Positions 1 to 9,661 are shown, counted from the stretch's first letter. The stretch is 32,133 nt of DNA from Blastochloris sp. (GCA_012031345.1 JAAUTS010000016.1:1-32133), one strand, 5' to 3'. Numbers and translations are program-made. Notes: generated by a model not told the origin, from the letters alone.

Positions 1-883
1 GAGGCGGAGGTGTTGATGCGCTGGGCTACTCCGCCGGAGGCGGGAAGGGTGAAGAGTTGAGGGCTGCCACGGTCATCTGAGATGTAAGCGAGAGTGCTGC
101 CATCGGGCGACCAGGTGGGGCTGGCTTCGGTCCCGCGGGTGCGGGTGAGACGGGTGGGGGACCCGCCGGAGGAGGAGATGGTGTAGAGTTCGGTGTTGCC
201 ATCCTTGGAGAGAGTCAGGGCCAGTTGGGAGCCGTTCGGAGAAAAGGAGGCGCCGCTGTTGACACCGGGATAGAAGGAGACGCGACGGCGGTTGCTGTTG
301 ATGAGGTCAATGATCCAAACGTCCGGGTAGCCGCTTTTATAAGAAGTGTAGGCGACGAGGTTGCCATCCTTGGAGAACTTGGGTCCGAGGCTGATGGACT
401 GGTCTTTGGTGATCTGGCGGACGTTGGCTCCGTCAATATCCATGAGGTAAACTTCCTTCTTGCCCGTGTGGGCAGAGACAAAGATGACGCTGCTGGTGGC
501 GATGCCGGGGCCGCCAGTGATTTTTCCACGATTGCATCGGCGAAGAGGTGGGTCGCCTTACGCAGACCGCCGGAGAAGGTTTGGTTGAGGATGATGTTGC
601 CTGCTTTGTCGGCGATGGTGCCTTGGACGCTATCGCCACTGGCGGAGCCACGGACGATGATGGAGGCGGCGGCTGGGCTGGTGATATTAAACAGGCCGAT
701 CATGTTCAGATCGTTCTGGAGGATTTTGGTGGCGGCTGGGCCATTGGGACCTGTCAGCGGGGTGAGGGAAAGATCGATCCGGGCGTTGACTGTGATGTTA
801 GGAAGGCCGGGGTTTTGAGCTTGGCCTGGGCTGAGGAGACAGGTGGCGGTGAGAGCGATAATGAGGAGCGGGCGGGAAATCAT
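1..883 (-). CDS. tolB: TolB-like translocation protein, partial (C-terminus off the left edge), one frameshift
   Basis: TolB is a periplasmic beta-propeller protein of the Tol-Pal envelope system. The gene starts at 883 and its 3' end lies outside the window. Residues 1-22 form a signal peptide (basic start, hydrophobic core, AQA-like cleavage site). The next ~110 residues fit the TolB N-terminal domain (text such as ILQNDLNMIGLFNI). After a frame change at the T5 run 521-525 (one base missing), the other frame encodes classic TolB propeller repeats: KEVYLMDIDGANVRQIT, then blades with SPDG/SKDG and TYSS/SGG-type turns. The frame change is in a homopolymer and both halves match the same family, so it is probably a sequencing error. 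No pal or tolQRA genes are visible. Family identity is firm; whether it is the Tol-Pal TolB or a propeller paralogue cannot be settled here. Confidence 0.82.
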
Positions 884-1072
884 AGAATGGAAGATCGTAG
901 TTTTTAACTAAAAATATGTAAAATCAAGTTGAAATTAATATTTAGCACTATTTGATCTTAGTGTACAGAAGGATTTTCTGGAGCTTGTTTGGTGGGGTAT
1001 CGGGTGGGGACGGTGGGGAATGGCGTCGGGATTTCTTATTGATTCGAAGGAGTTGGGGACTAGATTCGAGCC
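884..1072. promoter_or_regulatory. Divergent intergenic region, tolB / lipA
   Basis: This 189-base gap between divergent genes has an AT-rich core (about 900-960) that stands out from the GC-rich flanks and probably holds promoters for both. A TTGAAA at 929-934 could be a -35 element, but no well-spaced -10 was found, so no single promoter is claimed. Confidence 0.4.
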
Positions 1073-1987
1073 ATGCCAGTGAGTTCTGAAGAACGCAAAC
1101 CTGCTTGGTTGAAGGCGAAAATCCCAGGAGGGCCAGCGTATGCCAAGGTGAAGACTTTGGTGGACAAGAATGCGTTGCATACGGTTTGCCAGAGCGCGCA
1201 CTGTCCGAACATGGGGGAGTGTTGGAGTCGGGGCACGGCAACGATCATGATTTTAGGCAACACCTGCACGCGGTCCTGTGGATTTTGTGCGGTCGATACG
1301 GGGAAGCCGCCGACGACGGATTGGGCGGAGCCAGCCCGGGTGGCGGACGCGGTTCGGATCATGGGGCTCAAACATGCGGTGATCACTTCCGTAGCGCGGG
1401 ATGATTTGAAGGACGGGGGTTCAGAAATCTGGGCGCGGACGATCCGGGCGGTGCGTCATGCCAATCCTGGGACGCATATTGAGGTGCTGATCCCTGATTT
1501 CAAGGGGCACTGGGAGGATTTGGACCGGGTGCTGGATGCGGGGCCGGACATACTCAATCACAATGTGGAGACGGTGCCGCGTTTGCACAAGCAGGTGCGG
1601 CCCCAAGCCAAGTATGAGCGGAGTCTGGAGATGTTGCAGCGGGCCAAGGCACGGGGTTTTGTGACCAAGACCAGCATCATGTTGGGCATTGGTGAATTGG
1701 AGGATGAGGTGGATTTGGTTTTGCGCGATTTGGTGGCGATTGAAACGGACATCCTGACTCTGGGCCAGTATCTGCGTCCGACTCCGCAGCATCTGCCAGT
1801 GGATCGTTGGGTGACACCGGAGGAATTCGGTCGTTGGAAGGAGCGAGGATTGGCCTTGGGTTTTGGGATGGTGGAAAGTGCGCCGCTGGTCCGCAGTTCC
1901 TATCATGCGGATGAGCAGTCGGCCCATTATATTATGAACAAGCGTCAGTCGCGTTCTTCGATGGAGTCTCAAGTGGCGGTGGTGTGA
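1073..1987 (+). CDS. lipA: Lipoyl synthase (radical SAM)
   Basis: LipA inserts two sulfur atoms into protein-bound octanoyl groups to make lipoyl cofactor for 2-oxoacid dehydrogenases and the glycine cleavage system. The 304-residue protein has all three family signatures: the auxiliary cluster cysteines C39, C44 and C50 (CQSAHCPNMGEC), the radical-SAM motif C65-x3-C69-x2-C72 (CTRSCGFC), and the C-terminal RSSYHA segment that supplies the serine ligand of the auxiliary cluster. TSVARDDLKDGG and HNVETVPRL are also typical. It begins at the ATG at 1073 just before the conserved basic N-terminus; no strong ribosome-binding site is seen. It is intact and at the usual length. lipB is not adjacent. 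The rhodanese downstream on the same strand is 61 bases away; a sulfur link is tempting, but that protein is predicted to be exported. Confidence 0.96.
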   Translation: MPVSSEERKPAWLKAKIPGGPAYAKVKTLVDKNALHTVCQSAHCPNMGECWSRGTATIMILGNTCTRSCGFCAVDTGKPPTTDWAEPARVADAVRIMGLKHAVITSVARDDLKDGGSEIWARTIRAVRHANPGTHIEVLIPDFKGHWEDLDRVLDAGPDILNHNVETVPRLHKQVRPQAKYERSLEMLQRAKARGFVTKTSIMLGIGELEDEVDLVLRDLVAIETDILTLGQYLRPTPQHLPVDRWVTPEEFGRWKERGLALGFGMVESAPLVRSSYHADEQSAHYIMNKRQSRSSMESQVAVV

Positions 1988-2048
1988 CAAAATACGGTCA
2001 CTTTAAAAAAAGCGGAATAAAAGGAGTTCACTGGCGTCCAATGGGCGT

Positions 2049-2446
2049 ATGAATAAAATCATCGCTCTCCTCTGTCTGACGGCTGTGGCTGTGTTTTCCG
2101 CACAGGCCATGGATAAAAAAATCGGCAACATCAACCACGAGGACCTCAAGAAAGCCATGGCGGATGGCAAGGTCACACTGATCGACGTGAATGGTTCTGA
2201 CTCCTTCAAGGAAGGTCACATCCCCGGTGCGATTGACTTCTCAGCGCAGAAGGCGGATCTGGCCAAGCTCCTGCCCAAGGAAAGGATGCGTTGATCGTGG
2301 CGTATTGCAGCAATGAAAACTGCAGCGCCTACATCAAGGGTGCGCAGGCAGCGATGGAACTCGGTTACACCAACGTGAAACATTACCCTGCGGGTCTCGC
2401 CGGATGGAAAGCTAAGAAGGAAGCTCTCGCCCAGCCGAAAAGCTGA
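2049..2446 (+). CDS. Exported single-domain rhodanese-like protein, one frameshift
   Basis: A small rhodanese (sulfurtransferase-fold) protein with an N-terminal signal peptide (MNKIIALLCLTAVAVFSAQA), so it should act in the periplasm. The first frame carries the typical rhodanese start (KKAMADGKVTLIDVNG, then GHIPGAIDF) and stops early at 2294. Adding one base in the AAGGAAAGG stretch at about 2276-2284 continues into VAYCSNENCSAYIKGA, GYTNVKHYPAGLAGW and a stop at 2444-2446, for a 132-residue protein. The catalytic loop would be C87-S-N-E-N-C92, with the active cysteine present, so it is likely a true persulfide carrier. The break is probably a sequencing error. A strong bidirectional terminator follows directly. 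The substrate is unknown. Confidence 0.85.
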
Positions 2447-2467
2447 GTGCGATGTTTCTCATTTACC

Positions 2468-2499
2468 AAAAAAGCCGGACTTGTTAGTCCGGCTTTTTT
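2468..2499. terminator. Bidirectional intrinsic terminator between convergent genes
   Basis: A perfect 14-bp inverted repeat (arms 2468-2481 and 2486-2499, core GCCGGACT/AGTCCGGC) with a TGTT loop. It has A6 on the left and T6 on the right, so it gives a U-tract when transcribed from either side. It lies 21 bases after the rhodanese stop. Its right arm runs into the stop codon of the minus-strand mannosidase (TAA, 2498-2500), so it can end both convergent transcripts. Confidence 0.93.
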
Positions 2500-5400
2500 A
2501 TGATGGAAAATCAAGCTTTGGTCCGGCTGATTTGAGGCTGAGCAAGTCGTAGGGTTTGAAGCTGAGTTGAGAGGTGGTTTTTTTGACCTGAGTTGGCTGT
2601 TCGGAAAGGTTGACGGGCAGGGCGGTCCAGCCGGGGGCCAGTTTGATCCTGACCTTGCCACGTTGTCCGGCGACCTCATTGAGTCGGAGAATCCAAGAGT
2701 GTGCGTCAACCGGCTTGGCCCAGGTGGGCAAGAGAGTGTGGTCTCCCTCCAAACCCAGGAAAGGGCTGGAAAGCGCGGGACCTTGGTAGCTGAGGGGCAG
2801 GGTGAAGAGAAGGTCGGCCAAGGCGGCGGCGCACTCTTCCCGCGGATTGAGGATGGAGTGATGGCCCAGGGCGATTTTTACGGTTTGTGGGCCCAGGTCG
2901 GAGTAGGCGTCCTTCCAGGTGGGGCGACGGATCGCGGCGGGGAAAAGGCGCTTGTGGCTGGAGTCTTCTCCGGTGATGAAGGCACTTTTTAGAAGGGTGA
3001 GGCCCAGGTTTCCCTCGCGGCAGGAGAAGCCGTATTTGGCTTCAGTGATGACGGAGAGTCCTTGAAGTTCGGCATCGTCGCAAACGGCGGCGTAGCGGCT
3101 GCCTGCGGCTTCGAATTGGGCTTCGTCGCGGGAGGGTCCGGGTTGTTGACCGCGCAGCACGGAACCGAAGGGGGCACCATAGCGGGCGTTGCGTCCGTAG
3201 TATTCCGTGGGGAAATGGGCTTTGAGGAGGTGTCCGCCATCGTGCCAGTCCAAGTCGTATTGGACGTGAAGGACGGGCTGCGAGGTGTTGAGGCGATAAT
3301 GGATCAAGACGGAGCTTTTTGGGGTGAGGGCTTTTTTAAAGACGACCGTGGCCTCGTGATCGGAGCAGGTCGTGTGATGAAGGACAGCCGAATGGGTCAC
3401 GGTTTGGCCCAGGCTGAGAGTTTGGCGGTCGATTTCCCAGGCGTCGAAGAGGTGGGGTTGATCCGGATAGAGAACGAGCTGGTTCAAGGGACCACGCTGC
3501 GAGATAACCTTACCGTCGATGACGAGTTTGCTGATTTGACCTTTTTTGTCGAAGGCGACTTGCACACGGGAGGAGCTCAGAAACCGGGCGGAGGCGGCCA
3601 GTTTGGGATCCGCGGGGAGTTGAGGGAGCTGATCCAAAGGAAGGCCACTCAGAGGAGGGAGTTGATAGGCTTTGGTTTGTTTGCCTTCATGCTGAATGTG
3701 GATACGTGGCAGGGGAAGGGGGTTGAACAGGCAGGGAGTGGCGGCGGACTTGGATTTTTTGGGCCGGGAAGTGGTGAGTTCTGTGCGGCTGAAATTCAGG
3801 CTGGAGCGCGTGATTTGGGCCAGCTCAGCCAGAGCTTCCTCATAAACTTCCGCGATGGAACTGCCCGGGATGTAGTCGTGAAACTGGGCGAAGATGAGGC
3901 GTTGCCAGGCTTTTTCATCAATGGCGGAGCCTCCGTTGATGGCGCGGACGGCCTCCCAGGTCTGCAAGGCGCGTTCAGCGGCGCGGAAGTGGGATTTCAG
4001 AGAGCCGTGGGTGCTGAGAATGCCGCGGTGATATTCAAGGTAGAGTTCGCCCTGGAAGGCAGGAAGGCGATCGCGGTGTTGGTTGAGGCGGTCAAAGAAG
4101 TCGTCGATGCGCCCCCATCGGACTTTGGGCAGGGAGCTGAGGTCTGCGAGACGGCGGGCGCGTTCGCACATTTCCTCGGTGACGCCCCCGCCTCCATCTC
4201 CGAAGCCGGTGGGGCAGAGGTATTCGTCATGGACATCGGATTGCCGGTAGGCCAGGGCGCCGGTTTTGATTTCGTTGGTGCTGACGACCTGGTTGTAACC
4301 GTTGTCCTGAGTGACGTGAACGAGGACTTCCGAGCCGTCGATGCCGCGCCAGAGGAAGCTGCTGTAGGGGAATTTGTTGATGTTGGACCAGGTCAGTTTG
4401 GTGGTGAAAAAGAACTCCACCCCGGTCTGTTTCATGATTTGAGGCAGGCAGCCGGAGTAGCCGAAGACATCGGGAATCCAGAGAACCCGAGAAGGCTGAC
4501 CCTGAAGTTGGCGATAGCGTTCCTGACCGACGAGGAAGCTGCGGGCCAGGGCTTCTCCGCAGGCGAGGAGGGTATCGGACTCGACTTCGGTAGCACCGAC
4601 GGGTTCCCATTTTCTTTGGCGGATGCGTTCCCTGACGCGATCCATGAGGCGAGGGGCGCGTCGCTCCACGGCAGCGTAGCTGGCGGGCTGACTGTAGCCA
4701 AAGCGGAGCTCGGGGTAGAGGTCCATGAGACGGTTCATGGTGGAGAAGGTGTGAACGGCCTTGTATTCACCTGCCCGCTCGGGCCAGAGCCAAACGAGGT
4801 CGATGTGAGCGTGACCAGTGAGGGTGGCGGTGATGGGGAGAGCCTGGCCTTTGAAGTTTTGAAAGATGCCAGCGAGGGCGCGTTCGAGGGCGGGGAGACC
4901 GCCGGAGTCGAGGCGGTTGATGGCGTCGTCCAACTGGCGCAGGAGGCGGCGGTAGAAGGGGGTGACGTTTTCCACGGGCAGTTGATAGCCCACGCCCCAA
5001 GCGGAAGGTTTTTTGAGAGGGAAATTAATTTTCATTTCCTCCTCGAGCACGTCGATAAGAACGGAGAGGTCATGCCAGACTTTCCAAGCCAACTCGTCAC
5101 GTGTGCAGAGGGAGACTTCCGAGAGAAGGGAGCCCTGGGCGGACATGCCCGAGGCGGCCGGGTGCCAGATGGCACTCTGCAGAGCCAGGGATTCGACAAG
5201 AAATTCGCGTCCCTTGGGCAGGAGACAATAACGGTGAGCCACGTCAAAACCGTAGTGGGGCAGGCCATCGACATAGAGAGTGCCTTCTCCCTGATCGTTC
5301 CAGTGCAGATAGAGTGGAGAAGAGGCGGTGGGCAGTTTCGAAGGCAGGGAAATTTTGAACCAGGCCTGATCGAAGAGGTGCCCCCAGATGTGAGGCAGGG

Positions 5401-5575
5401 TGATGGACTTGAATTTTAAGGAACGGGCGCTGGAATAGTTCTGGTGTTCCTTGGTGTTACCCGCAAAAGCAAGGGGAAGGTCGGCCACCTTGGTCCAGAT
5501 GATTTTTTTGATGCGGTCCTCAGCGGATTTGAGGCGGGGGTAGGTTAATTGAAGAAAGGGATTGGAAGGAAGCAT
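2498..5575 (-). CDS. GH38-family alpha-mannosidase
   Basis: A 1025-residue cytoplasmic-type glycoside hydrolase family 38 enzyme, expected to release alpha-mannose from oligosaccharides with retention of configuration. No signal peptide is visible. The first ~240 residues form an N-terminal beta-sandwich-like region (LYLHWNDQGEGTLYVDG). The catalytic domain has the zinc motif GHAHIDLVWLWP near residue 255, WIPDVFGYSGCLPQI near 367 with the nucleophilic aspartate at about 369, GFGDGGGG, and FHDYIPGSSI. The rest is the large C-terminal beta domain, ending beside the terminator. It is intact, the usual length for Ams1/MGH-type members. It is divergent from the helicase gene across 96 bases, so the promoter is probably in 5576-5671. 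It stands alone without sugar transporters, so the substrate is unknown. Confidence 0.93.
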   Translation of the reverse strand: MLPSNPFLQLTYPRLKSAEDRIKKIIWTKVADLPLAFAGNTKEHQNYSSARSLKFKSITLPHIWGHLFDQAWFKISLPSKLPTASSPLYLHWNDQGEGTLYVDGLPHYGFDVAHRYCLLPKGREFLVESLALQSAIWHPAASGMSAQGSLLSEVSLCTRDELAWKVWHDLSVLIDVLEEEMKINFPLKKPSAWGVGYQLPVENVTPFYRRLLRQLDDAINRLDSGGLPALERALAGIFQNFKGQALPITATLTGHAHIDLVWLWPERAGEYKAVHTFSTMNRLMDLYPELRFGYSQPASYAAVERRAPRLMDRVRERIRQRKWEPVGATEVESDTLLACGEALARSFLVGQERYRQLQGQPSRVLWIPDVFGYSGCLPQIMKQTGVEFFFTTKLTWSNINKFPYSSFLWRGIDGSEVLVHVTQDNGYNQVVSTNEIKTGALAYRQSDVHDEYLCPTGFGDGGGGVTEEMCERARRLADLSSLPKVRWGRIDDFFDRLNQHRDRLPAFQGELYLEYHRGILSTHGSLKSHFRAAERALQTWEAVRAINGGSAIDEKAWQRLIFAQFHDYIPGSSIAEVYEEALAELAQITRSSLNFSRTELTTSRPKKSKSAATPCLFNPLPLPRIHIQHEGKQTKAYQLPPLSGLPLDQLPQLPADPKLAASARFLSSSRVQVAFDKKGQISKLVIDGKVISQRGPLNQLVLYPDQPHLFDAWEIDRQTLSLGQTVTHSAVLHHTTCSDHEATVVFKKALTPKSSVLIHYRLNTSQPVLHVQYDLDWHDGGHLLKAHFPTEYYGRNARYGAPFGSVLRGQQPGPSRDEAQFEAAGSRYAAVCDDAELQGLSVITEAKYGFSCREGNLGLTLLKSAFITGEDSSHKRLFPAAIRRPTWKDAYSDLGPQTVKIALGHHSILNPREECAAALADLLFTLPLSYQGPALSSPFLGLEGDHTLLPTWAKPVDAHSWILRLNEVAGQRGKVRIKLAPGWTALPVNLSEQPTQVKKTTSQLSFKPYDLLSLKSAGPKLDFPS

Positions 5576-5671
5576 GGGTGGAATGTCTTTATTGCCCTTA
5601 CTCCGGCATGACGCAATGCAAAAAATGCGTTCAATGAAATCCGGGATTTTTTGTCATGACGATTCTTTGAC

Positions 5672-7689
5672 ATGCGAGGGACGGGCACTAGCCTCCCCCT
5701 TGTGTCACGACTTTTGCATGGTTTGAATGCCGCCCAACGCGAGGCGGTCATGACAACGCAGGGCCCCTTGCTGGTGCTGGCGGGGGCGGGCACGGGCAAG
5801 ACCCGGGTGATCACGCATCGCATGGCCTACCTGATCGAGCAGGGGGCGCGACCGCCGGAGATTCTTTCCCTGACCTTCACCAACAAGGCGGCGCGGGAGA
5901 TGAAGGAACGGTTCCGACATCTGGTGGAGCCTTTGGTGGACAAGGGTTCGCTGAAGGCGATGTTTGCGGGCACCTTTCATTCGTTTTGTGTGCGGCTCTT
6001 GCGGGAGCATATCGGGCATCTGGGCTACAAAGAAAATTTCACCATCTATGATGATGGCGACCAGCAATCCCTGCTGAAACAAGTAATCAATCGGGCGGGG
6101 GGCAACAGTGCGGAGGCGGGTAAGTTCAAGTTCCTCATCAGCCTGGCCAAGAACAAGGGGCTGCCGCTGCCGGACGCCAGTTCCGAGGCCTTGGCTCCCA
6201 CGGTGTATCGCCATTATCAGGAAGAGTTGAAGTTGAAGAATGCGGTGGATTTTGATGACTTGCTGGTGCTTGCGGTGCGTTTGTTGCGCGAGTTTCCCGA
6301 GGTGCGGGAGTCGGTGCGTCAACGCATCCGTTATGTTTTGGTGGATGAATATCAGGACACGAACGCTCTACAGTTTGAAATCGTGCGGCGGGTGACTTCA
6401 GAAACACATGATGTCTGCGTGGTGGGGGACGACGACCAGAGCATCTACAGTTGGCGTGGGGCGGAGTCGGCCAACATTCTGGAATTTGACCAACATTTCC
6501 CAGGGGCAAAAATTGTCAAACTGGAGCAGAATTATCGCTGCACTCCAAACATTCTGGAGGCGGCGAATCGCGTCATCAAAAACAACGCGCGTCGTCATGG
6601 CAAAACGCTCTGGGCGGAGGGTGCCGCCGGGCAGCCGATCCGTCTGGTCACGGCGGGCAACGACACGGAGGAGTCCGCCTGGGTGGTGAGCGACATCCTG
6701 CGGCTGCGTCGGGACGAAAATCTGCGCTGGGAAAACTTCGCCGTGCTTTATCGGGCCAACCATCTTTCGCGGGTGTTTGAGCAGGAGCTTAGGAAGATGA
6801 AGGTGCCATATCAAGTGGTGGGGGGCATGGAGTTTTTTGAACGGCGGGAGGTGAAGGACATGGTGGCGTATCTTCAGGTGATTCTGAATCCGAATGATGA
6901 CATCAGCCTGCTGCGAGTGATCAATCTGCCGCCGCGCGGGGTGGGAAAAACCACGGTGGAAAATTTGATCGAGATCAGCCGTCGCGACAAGCAGCCGATC
7001 TGGCAGATCATGCAAAGCGAGACGGGGGGGCGGGGGCAGGCCGGGATCGACCGTTTTATCAAGCTGCTGAATGCCTATCATATCCGGGTGCGTCAGGAAA
7101 CCTGTTGGTCACAGATTTTCAAAGATCTGATTGCAGAACTTGGTTTTTTTGAAGAATTGAAGCGCACGAGCAAGGATGTGGATGAGGCGCGGAGTCGGAT
7201 TGAGAACGTGGAGGAATTGGTTTCCGCTTTGGTGGCATTTGAGGAAAAAAAGGAGGGCAACCTGACGGATTTTGTGGACACGCTGCGTCTCGACACCTCG
7301 CAAAAGGATGAGAAGGAGGATCAGGGTTTTGGCGTGACCCTGATGACGCTGCACGCGGCCAAGGGTCTGGAGTTTCCCCATGTTTACATCGTCGGAGTGG
7401 AGGAAGGAACCCTGCCGCATGACCGATCCAAGGCGGAGGGAAGTGTGGATGAGGAGAGACGTTTGTTTTATGTGGGGATCACACGGGCCATGAAGGGGTT
7501 GGCGTTGAGTTATTGTGCTTCGCGAAAGCGATATGGTCAGGAGATGCCCTGTCATCCTCGAGTTTTCTTTTGGAATTGCCGGAAGAGGTCATGGAGCAGG
7601 TCGATGCCTCCGACTGTCTGGAGCCGGTCTCTTCGGATGAAACAGCGGATCGCCTGAGTGCGCTTTGGTCCCGTCTGGGAGACGATTAG
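5672..7689 (+). CDS. UvrD/PcrA/Rep-type superfamily 1 DNA helicase, frameshift near the 3' end
   Basis: An ATP-dependent 3'-5' DNA helicase of the UvrD/PcrA/Rep group, acting in repair and fork restart. Helicase motifs are present in order: Walker A AGAGTGKT (residues 37-44), LTFTNKAAREMKER, the DEAQ-type motif II as VDEYQDT (224-230), GDDDQSIYSWRGAES, QNYRCTPNI, and late motifs LMTLHAAKGLEFPHVYI and RRLFYVGITRA. One base is missing near 7555-7560 (CATCCTCGAG). Restoring it gives HPSSFLLELPEEV and a stop at 7687-7689, for 672 residues. The stop overlaps the convergent proC stop. The start could also be the GTG at 5702, closer to the conserved LNAAQREAV; no clear ribosome-binding site decides. 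Which of UvrD, PcrA or Rep it replaces cannot be told from sequence alone. Confidence 0.93.
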
Positions 7690-8495
7690 CGGGCGAAAAG
7701 TTCGCGGGAGCGTTGGGCAGCGGCGTGGAGGGTTTGGCGGAGGATGTCGGCGAGGGTGCTGGAGTGGAGGACTTGGAGCCCGGCCTCGGTGGTTCCACCT
7801 TTACTGGCAACTTGTTGGATTAAATGCTCCGGGCTGACGCCACTTTCCAAGAGCATCCGGGATGCGCCCAGAGCGGTTTGGGCGGCGATGGGCAGGGCTG
7901 TTGGATAGGGTAAACCTTCTGCGACGGCGGCGCGGGCCAGGGCCTCGATCAGCACATAAACAAAGGCGGGACCGGAACCGCTCAGGGCAGTGATGGCGTC
8001 GAGTTGTTCCTCTTCCACCTGATAGCAGGAGCCCACCGAGCGGAAGAGGGTTTCGATCCATTCGAGATTTTGGCGAGAGCAAGCTGGAGTGGCGGCGTAG
8101 GCGGTGACCCCGGCTCCGAGGCAAACGGGAGTGTTGGGCATGGCGCGGATGACGCGACGATTTGGACCCAGAATATGGAGGTAATGGTGCAGCTTGATTC
8201 CAGCGGCCAGAGTGAGCAGGGGTGTGTCAGCGGGAGCCGCCTGCAATTGGGGGAGCACTTCGGCCAGTTGTTGAGGTTTGACACCTAACAAGAGAAGATC
8301 CGCGCCGGGTAGAGCCTCAGGGATGGAGTTGCTCCAGGACAATTTACGGTCGTGGTCCAGAGCCAGAAAGGCGTCGCGACTGCATTCTGTGCGGGAGACG
8401 CCGTGGATTTGTTCCGCGGCCAAAATGTGGTTGGAAAGAAATCCCGAGACCAGAGCTCTGGCCATTTTCCCGGTGCCAATAACGACAAGACGCAT
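7686..8495 (-). CDS. proC: Pyrroline-5-carboxylate reductase
   Basis: ProC reduces 1-pyrroline-5-carboxylate to L-proline with NAD(P)H, the last step of proline synthesis, in the cytosol. The N-terminal Rossmann motif is MRLVVIGTGKMARALVSG. RVIRAMPNTPVCLGAGVTA is the typical central segment. The C-terminal dimerisation domain carries the strongly conserved ALSGSGPAFVYVLIEAL and VASKGGTTEAGL. I chose the ATG at 8495, directly before the Rossmann strand, giving 269 residues; the upstream ATG at 8546 would add 17 residues and overlap the next gene. The gene is intact and convergent with the helicase. Confidence 0.96.
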   Translation of the reverse strand: MRLVVIGTGKMARALVSGFLSNHILAAEQIHGVSRTECSRDAFLALDHDRKLSWSNSIPEALPGADLLLLGVKPQQLAEVLPQLQAAPADTPLLTLAAGIKLHHYLHILGPNRRVIRAMPNTPVCLGAGVTAYAATPACSRQNLEWIETLFRSVGSCYQVEEEQLDAITALSGSGPAFVYVLIEALARAAVAEGLPYPTALPIAAQTALGASRMLLESGVSPEHLIQQVASKGGTTEAGLQVLHSSTLADILRQTLHAAAQRSRELFAR

Positions 8496-8542
8496 GGCAG
8501 CACTATGTGGGAACAGTGAAATAGGTGCAAGAATTGGCTGGA

Positions 8543-9475
8543 TCAATCCACATGTGGATTAATCCACTTTTTTTGATCAACATCATAAATTCTCTTACAT
8601 GAACTTAGGTCCAAATAAAAGTCTTCATCTGAGGACACTTTGTTGAAGATAATTTTGGAAATCTTTTGTTCTAAAGTAAAACCCAGTATTGAACCTTGAG
8701 GATTTTTTTTGCTCTTGCTGTCCTGCAAGCTGAGATATGTAGGAAGGTAAGATCTAATAATAATATCTCTTGGGTAATGAATGTTCAGATTCTTGTCGAA
8801 AGCGATGGCTGTAACCTCACATTCTAGCAAAGTCACGTTACCTTTGCGTCGAGTAAAGCGTAATGGGATGTCTTTTTTATTATCCATGGTGACTTCGTCA
8901 ACAGTTTCTGGTCTGACTACCAAAAAACTTATCTGATTTTCGCTGACTTTTTTCATTTCACGAACTTGGTCAGGTAAAATGAGGAGTGCGCCTTCCTTGA
9001 TCGATTTTAAGTCAGGATTTTTTTGTAACAGAACATCTTGTGTTTCCATGAGAAATGCATAGGGCAGTAAAAAAATGTTTTTGTAATGAAATGAGGATCC
9101 TAATGAGTTTGGATACTTTTTCGTTACGTACAAAACGGAAGCATCGTTGTAGGTGATTGAATAAAAATGCCCATCCTCACCCAAGCCGCCCTTGGATTTT
9201 GGTGTGGCATCACCTTTTGAGTTAAACCCCTGAGTTTGCCATTTGTAGGACTTTCCATTGTCAATGTAAAACATGTTCCATTTGCTAAATCTAGCATTGG
9301 TCTCCGTCTGTCCTGTTGCTGAGAGCACTTGATCGGAGGTTTTATAAAAGCTTTCCCCTTCGAATTCGAGGCTGGATAACTTTTTTAGCGATTTAACGAC
9401 ATCCTCAAATTCCACAGCGAAGGCGCTCTTGGAAATTGATGCCAAGAAAAAAAATGAAATCAACGTGAATTTCAT
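8543..9475 (-). CDS. Unrecognised secreted protein of low GC content
   Basis: I do not recognise this 310-residue protein. It starts with a clear signal peptide (MKFTLISFFFLASISKSAFA), so it is exported. No lipobox or other membrane segment is seen. The mature part is rich in beta-strand-like alternation, aromatic residues and lysine, with phrases such as SSLEFEGESFYKTSDQ and ISFLVVRPETVDEV. This is loosely like the LolA/LolB or outer-membrane-lipoprotein-sorting fold, but that is only an impression. The DNA is visibly AT-rich (some lines near one-third G+C) compared with GC-rich proC and apaG on either side, which suggests recent transfer. Its last codons lie inside overlapping palindromes at 8545-8567. 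It is intact, unlike many genes here. Confidence 0.75.
   Translation of the reverse strand: MKFTLISFFFLASISKSAFAVEFEDVVKSLKKLSSLEFEGESFYKTSDQVLSATGQTETNARFSKWNMFYIDNGKSYKWQTQGFNSKGDATPKSKGGLGEDGHFYSITYNDASVLYVTKKYPNSLGSSFHYKNIFLLPYAFLMETQDVLLQKNPDLKSIKEGALLILPDQVREMKKVSENQISFLVVRPETVDEVTMDNKKDIPLRFTRRKGNVTLLECEVTAIAFDKNLNIHYPRDIIIRSYLPTYLSLQDSKSKKNPQGSILGFTLEQKISKIIFNKVSSDEDFYLDLSSCKRIYDVDQKKWINPHVD
8545..8567. repeat. Overlapping perfect palindromes (AATCCAC/GTGGATT triplet)
   Basis: Two perfect palindromes share an arm: AATCCACATGTGGATT (8545-8560) and GTGGATTAATCCAC (8554-8567), then a run of T. They cover the last codons of the AT-rich orphan gene. The 9-mer TGTGGATTA (8553-8561) recurs inverted as TAATCCACA at 9517-9525, just beyond the other end of the same gene; it is one mismatch from a DnaA box. 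The role is unknown. It could be a terminator for a plus-strand transcript, a protein-binding site or an insertion scar. Confidence 0.6.
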
Positions 9476-9661
9476 CGGACTACATCGTCAGTTTTAGAAA
9501 ACAATCTATCCAAAGCTAATCCACAGAGACTTAAGGATAAATCTCCGGACTAAATCAAGAAAATTGGCTTAAATTTCAGGCTAATTTATCGAGTGGAAGT
9601 TTAAAGCTTTCACATAACTGGCACCTAGATGACGATGGTTTGGTTTTAGTATTCCTTGGAA

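Noticed and set aside
225-907. Plus-strand open frames over the tolB start
   Set aside because: Antisense to tolB, with composition typical of a shadow frame and no domain.
3062-5419. A 785-codon open frame on the plus strand
   Set aside because: It lies wholly antisense to the GH38 mannosidase gene, is glycine- and valine-rich low-complexity text with no recognisable domain, and is a usual by-product of a GC-rich gene.
5576-5671. CATGAC/GTCATG and ACGCA/TGCGT repeats as an operator in the mannosidase-helicase gap
   Set aside because: The matching arms are only five or six bases, so chance is a sufficient explanation.
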